NCBI GenBank assembly: GCA_946613735.1
Contig: CAMOFS010000046.1
Span: 1-8,676, forward strand
From: an uncultured Lachnospiraceae bacterium
GTDB taxonomy: Bacteria > Bacillota_A > Clostridia > Lachnospirales > Lachnospiraceae
Direction: 5' to 3'
Length of the DNA: 8,676 nucleotides
Below are positions 6,326-8,676 of the stretch, piece by piece. Within the stretch, counting starts at the first letter, position 1, and the number at the start of each line of letters is the position of its first letter. The translations under genes and the position numbers were made by a program. Below the pieces are notes generated by a model. That model searched no databases and was not told the DNA's origin. It saw only the letters and a program-made list of their open reading frames with translations.

Positions 6326-6487
6326 ATGATGGAATCATTATACAGAAAAGAAGCAGTGGAAAGTGCCGCATCGGCCCGTGATATCCATGAGCCCTTGCGG
6401 GAGGAAAAGCCGGGATTGTCATCCTGGCTTGTCGCTGCTGCTGTTTTTTTGGCAGGATTCTTTGCGTATTTGTTTTTGTTATCCTGA
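6326..6487 (+). CDS. Small membrane ORF resembling only the N-terminus of an HlyD-type (NHLM) secretion protein
   Basis: 53 residues. The N-terminal part reads MMESLYRKEAVESAASARD; the motif LYRKEAVE followed by a polar stretch and then a membrane helix (about 34-52, LVAAAVFLAGFFAYLFLL) matches what I know of HlyD-type membrane-fusion proteins of NHLM bacteriocin export systems (typically LFRKxALE, a short amphipathic stretch, then one TM). Family members then continue for hundreds of residues with coiled coil and beta-barrel; here the ORF stops right after the helix, at a TGA lying in a repeat fragment (GTTATCCTGA). It is therefore either a truncated remnant or a minimal membrane accessory. 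The ribosome site is weak (TAGG 6314-6317, 8 nt upstream); ATG 6329 is an alternative start. Precursor peptide is a less likely reading: no double-Gly site and no Cys. It lies between the radical SAM and exporter genes. Confidence 0.6.
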   Translation: MMESLYRKEAVESAASARDIHEPLREEKPGLSSWLVAAAVFLAGFFAYLFLLS

Positions 6488-6519
6488 TGTATTGTCATCC
6501 TGAGCGCAGCGAAGGATCT
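6478..6519 (+). repeat. Interspersed repeat copy 4, composite
   Basis: Partial head GTTATCCTGA (6478-6487), TGTATT, then a full 26-bp copy (6494-6519; head GTCATCCTGAGCG, tail AGCGAAGGATCT). The partial head provides the stop codon of the HlyD-like ORF and the tail provides the Shine-Dalgarno of the exporter gene. Same architecture as 4771-4814. Confidence 0.88.
6511..6516 (+). promoter_or_regulatory. Ribosome binding site formed by the repeat tail (exporter gene)
   Basis: GAAGGA in the repeat tail lies 10 nt before ATG 6527, the exporter start. A nearer ATG at 6520 opens only a 4-codon frame (stop TGA 6532-6534) and sits too close to the site (3 nt), so 6527 is preferred. Confidence 0.55.
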
Positions 6520-6526
6520 ATGAAAT

Positions 6527-8676
6527 ATGACTGAAAAAAGTATTCTAGTACCCAAAAAGCGTGTAGTGGCAAAAACTCCTCTCATAATGCAGCTTGAAAG
6601 GCGGGATTGCGGTGCAGCCTGCCTGTCCATGGTGGCTGCCTACTATGATAAATGGGTGCCCCTTGAGCAGACGCGCTTTGACTGCGGGGTCTCGAAAAAT
6701 GGTGTCAGCGCCGGTGCCATAGTTCGTGCCGCCAGAAGCTACGGCTTTGTGGCCCGGGGCTATTCATTGGAACCGGATAAACTAAAGGAGCAGGGCGGCT
6801 ATCCCTGCATCATCCACTGGAAGATGAACCACTTTGTGGTACTGTGTGGTTTTTCCAGGGGATATGCTATTATAAATGATCCGGGCAAGGGCAGGGTAAA
6901 GCTTCCCTATGCGGATTTCTGCCGTGACTTTACCGGTGTTGTGATCGAGCTTTCACCCTCAGAGGATTTCTCACCTTCGGGCCATAAAAAAAGCATGTTA
7001 TCCTTTGCCCGAAAAAGGCTTGCCGGACTGGGAACCGTGGTGGTGCTTATGATGGCAGTGCTGGTCATTAACAGCATCTTCGGGTATATAAATCCTCGGA
7101 TGTCACGTTTTTATCTGGACAGTATCCTTTCCCCGGGCGATATAAAAAATCTGAAAAGCTTCATCATGATCATGGCCCTTTTGGCAGTGGGGCAGACGGC
7201 GGTGTCTTTGCTCCAGTCCGTCTATCGTCTGAAATTAGAGGGGCGGCTGGCTCATGAAGGCAATGAGTCTTTTATGAGAAAGCTTTTATCTGTTCCCTAT
7301 GAGTTTTTTACCCAGCGTATGTCCGGGGATCTTTTGGCGAGGAAGGAAAAAAATGCTTCCATATCACTCTCGTTGGTGGGGCTTTTCGGTCCTCTTCTTA
7401 TCCAGGCAGTGATGATGGTATTTTTTTTGGTTGTGATGATAAGGGAATCACTTATCCTTACTGCCATCGGGCTCTTTACTGTTGCTTTGAATCTCTTTCT
7501 GGCACGCTTTGTTGCGAATAAGAGGCTGGATTATTCACGTATGTTTTTAAATGATACCAGGCGGCTTTATTCCCTGACTGTCATGGGGATCGGCATGATG
7601 GAATCCATCTATGCTTCCGGCGCTGAGGAGGGATTCTTTGAGACCTGGAGCGGATATCAGGCCAGAAAGAATTCAGGAAGAGTGAGCTTTTCTAAAATAG
7701 ATGCCTATCTTAACATGATCCCCCAGTTTTTGTCTGCCGCCTCGGGCTATGTGGTTATGATGATAGCGGTATATCTTACCATGGAGGGACGATTTACCCT
7801 TGGTATGATGACAGCATTTTTAGGATATCTGTCGGCCTTTATGAATCCCGCGGAGACACTGATATCCTCAGGCAAGCGCCTTACCGAGATGCGCGCAGAC
7901 ATGGAGCAGGTGGAGGACGTGATGGAGTACCCTGACGACCCCCTCTGTGATTCGGGTCATTCTACCGGTCATTCTGAAATGTCTTCCTGTCATTCTGAGC
8001 GCAGCGAAGAATCTTTTTCCACCATGCCGGGCCCCATAACCGCGGCCGGTCTTACCTTCGGCTACGCCCGCTTTGAGCCTCCGGTCCTTACGGACGTTTC
8101 GGTTTCCATCCCCTCCGGCGCCTTCATCGCCATAGTGGGTCATTCCGGCTCCGGCAAGACCACGCTGCTTCGACTTTTATCCGGACTGTATCAGCCCTGG
8201 AGCGGATCTGTTCTTTTTGACGGGAAACCCATTGATGCTATCGGCCATAGGACCTTTACAAAGCAGGTGGCAGTGGTGGATCAGGATATATATCTTTTCA
8301 ATGACACCATCAAGAATAACCTTGTAATGTGGAATGATGACATCAGAAAGGAAGATATGATAAGAGCCTGCCGTGATGCAGAAATCTATGATGATATCAT
8401 ATCCCGGCGTGACAGCTTTGATGCTATGCTTTCCGACGGCGGCGCCGACCTTTCCGGAGGACAGCGGGAGAGACTGGAGATCGCCCGGGCCCTTTGCGGC
8501 AATCCCTCAGTCATCATTTTGGACGAGGCCACCGCGGCACTGGATTCCGAGACGGAGCGGAGGGTGCTGGATGCCATCCGTCGCCGGGGCATCACCTGCA
8601 TCATGGTAACCCACCGTATATCCGCCATCCGTGACTGCGACGAGATCCTGGTGATGGACTCCGGACAGATAGTGGA
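6527..8676 (+). CDS. Peptidase-containing ABC exporter (C39 protease-TMD-NBD), NHLM bacteriocin type, 3' end outside window
   Basis: At least 716 residues, open to the window end. An N-terminal C39 peptidase domain (about 17-140) has Gln22, catalytic Cys28 (in RRDCGAACL), His102 (NHFVVL) and Asp118 (INDPGKG), so it looks active and should cut leader peptides at double-Gly-type sites during export. FTGVVIELSPSEDF at the domain end is typical of the NHLM exporter family (family knowledge). A six-helix TMD spans about 160-450. The ATPase domain has Walker A GHSGSGKTT (538-546), signature LSGGQ (642-646), Walker B with Asp666/Glu667, the D-loop ALDSE and H-loop His696. All motifs are present; only the last residues are lost to the window edge. 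Oddity: the TMD-NBD linker (residues about 477-497) is encoded by repeat sequence. Expected role: matures and exports a peptide, probably the radical SAM product. NHLM systems usually add a second ABC protein downstream (not in view). Confidence 0.92.
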   Translation, partial: MTEKSILVPKKRVVAKTPLIMQLERRDCGAACLSMVAAYYDKWVPLEQTRFDCGVSKNGVSAGAIVRAARSYGFVARGYSLEPDKLKEQGGYPCIIHWKMNHFVVLCGFSRGYAIINDPGKGRVKLPYADFCRDFTGVVIELSPSEDFSPSGHKKSMLSFARKRLAGLGTVVVLMMAVLVINSIFGYINPRMSRFYLDSILSPGDIKNLKSFIMIMALLAVGQTAVSLLQSVYRLKLEGRLAHEGNESFMRKLLSVPYEFFTQRMSGDLLARKEKNASISLSLVGLFGPLLIQAVMMVFFLVVMIRESLILTAIGLFTVALNLFLARFVANKRLDYSRMFLNDTRRLYSLTVMGIGMMESIYASGAEEGFFETWSGYQARKNSGRVSFSKIDAYLNMIPQFLSAASGYVVMMIAVYLTMEGRFTLGMMTAFLGYLSAFMNPAETLISSGKRLTEMRADMEQVEDVMEYPDDPLCDSGHSTGHSEMSSCHSERSEESFSTMPGPITAAGLTFGYARFEPPVLTDVSVSIPSGAFIAIVGHSGSGKTTLLRLLSGLYQPWSGSVLFDGKPIDAIGHRTFTKQVAVVDQDIYLFNDTIKNNLVMWNDDIRKEDMIRACRDAEIYDDIISRRDSFDAMLSDGGADLSGGQRERLEIARALCGNPSVIILDEATAALDSETERRVLDAIRRRGITCIMVTHRISAIRDCDEILVMDSGQIV
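7956..8014 (+). repeat. Interspersed repeat copy 5 inside the exporter gene
   Basis: Head fragments GTCATTCT (7956-7963) and GTCATTCTGA (7968-7977) precede a full 26-bp variant at 7989-8014 (head GTCATTCTGAGCG, tail AGCGAAGAATCT). Head spacings are 12 and 21 bp, both multiples of three, and the frame stays open: the peptide GHSTGHSEMSSCHSERSEES lies in the linker between TMD and NBD. The C-to-T and G-to-A changes in the two arms are compensatory (ATCC/GGAT become ATTC/GAAT), so the arm pairing is kept. Confidence 0.85.

Noticed and set aside
6163..6381. 72-codon + frame ORF across the repeat cluster
   Set aside because: It overlaps the radical SAM gene in another frame and its middle is just translated tandem repeat; no ribosome site or family.
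6418..6426. GTCATCCTG inside the HlyD-like ORF as another repeat copy
   Set aside because: Only nine bases match and they encode a plausible part of the pre-TM segment; chance match is likely.
3975..6519. CRISPR array
   Set aside because: Repeat spacing is hundreds of bases with genes between, no regular spacers and no cas genes.
6520..6534. Four-codon micro-ORF before the exporter start
   Set aside because: Only 3 nt from the ribosome site and too short to support; may be chance, though it overlaps the real start.
7868..8143. Minus-strand ORF of 91 codons inside the exporter gene
   Set aside because: It is opposite a well-supported exporter and reads through the repeat (FFAALRMT-type peptide), a common artefact.

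Overview
The window is a dense, single-strand block: every gene I can support reads on the + strand. Codon use, strong GGAGG-type ribosome binding sites and protein style suggest a Clostridia/Lachnospiraceae-like member of the Bacillota. That taxonomic reading is inference; no rRNA or marker gene is present.

Left part (1-2520): the C-terminal part of an AAA+ ATPase (start probably upstream of the window) is followed, through an ATGA stop/start overlap, by a 393-residue charged helical protein of unknown function. The ATPase resembles the AAA+ proteins found beside contractile injection (phage-tail-like) loci, so the window may begin at the end of such a cluster. Nothing else here proves that.

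Middle (2521-4767): a 131-bp gap holds a perfect TATAAT and a helical-turn direct repeat. After it come a stand-alone receiver-like protein that has lost its phospho-acceptor Asp, Thr/Ser and Lys, and a two-TM coiled-coil protein with an intact-looking histidine-kinase ATP-binding domain but no phospho-acceptor His. Together they look like a two-component pair in which both phosphotransfer sites are gone. Next is an exported or membrane-anchored protein with a Glu/Ala/Lys-rich stalk and a C-terminal bacterial SH3-like domain.

Right part (4820-8676): a radical SAM/SPASM enzyme with a PqqD/RRE-like N-terminus, a 53-residue ORF that looks like only the N-terminus and membrane helix of an HlyD-type (NHLM family) secretion protein, and a peptidase-containing ABC exporter (C39 protease + TMD + NBD) that runs off the window end. 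The exporter gene has no stop in the window. This is the layout of a ribosomally made, post-translationally modified peptide (RiPP) maturation/export module, but no convincing precursor gene is visible.

A short interspersed repeat (about 26 bp, head GTCATCCTGAGCG, tail AGCGAAGGATCT) sits at every gene junction from 3965 to 6527 and once inside the exporter coding sequence. Its tail supplies the only visible Shine-Dalgarno for two genes, and fragments of its head supply two stop codons. The most notable features are the double-degenerate signalling pair, the precursor-less radical SAM/exporter module with a clipped HlyD, and the repeat's intimate role in gene boundaries.
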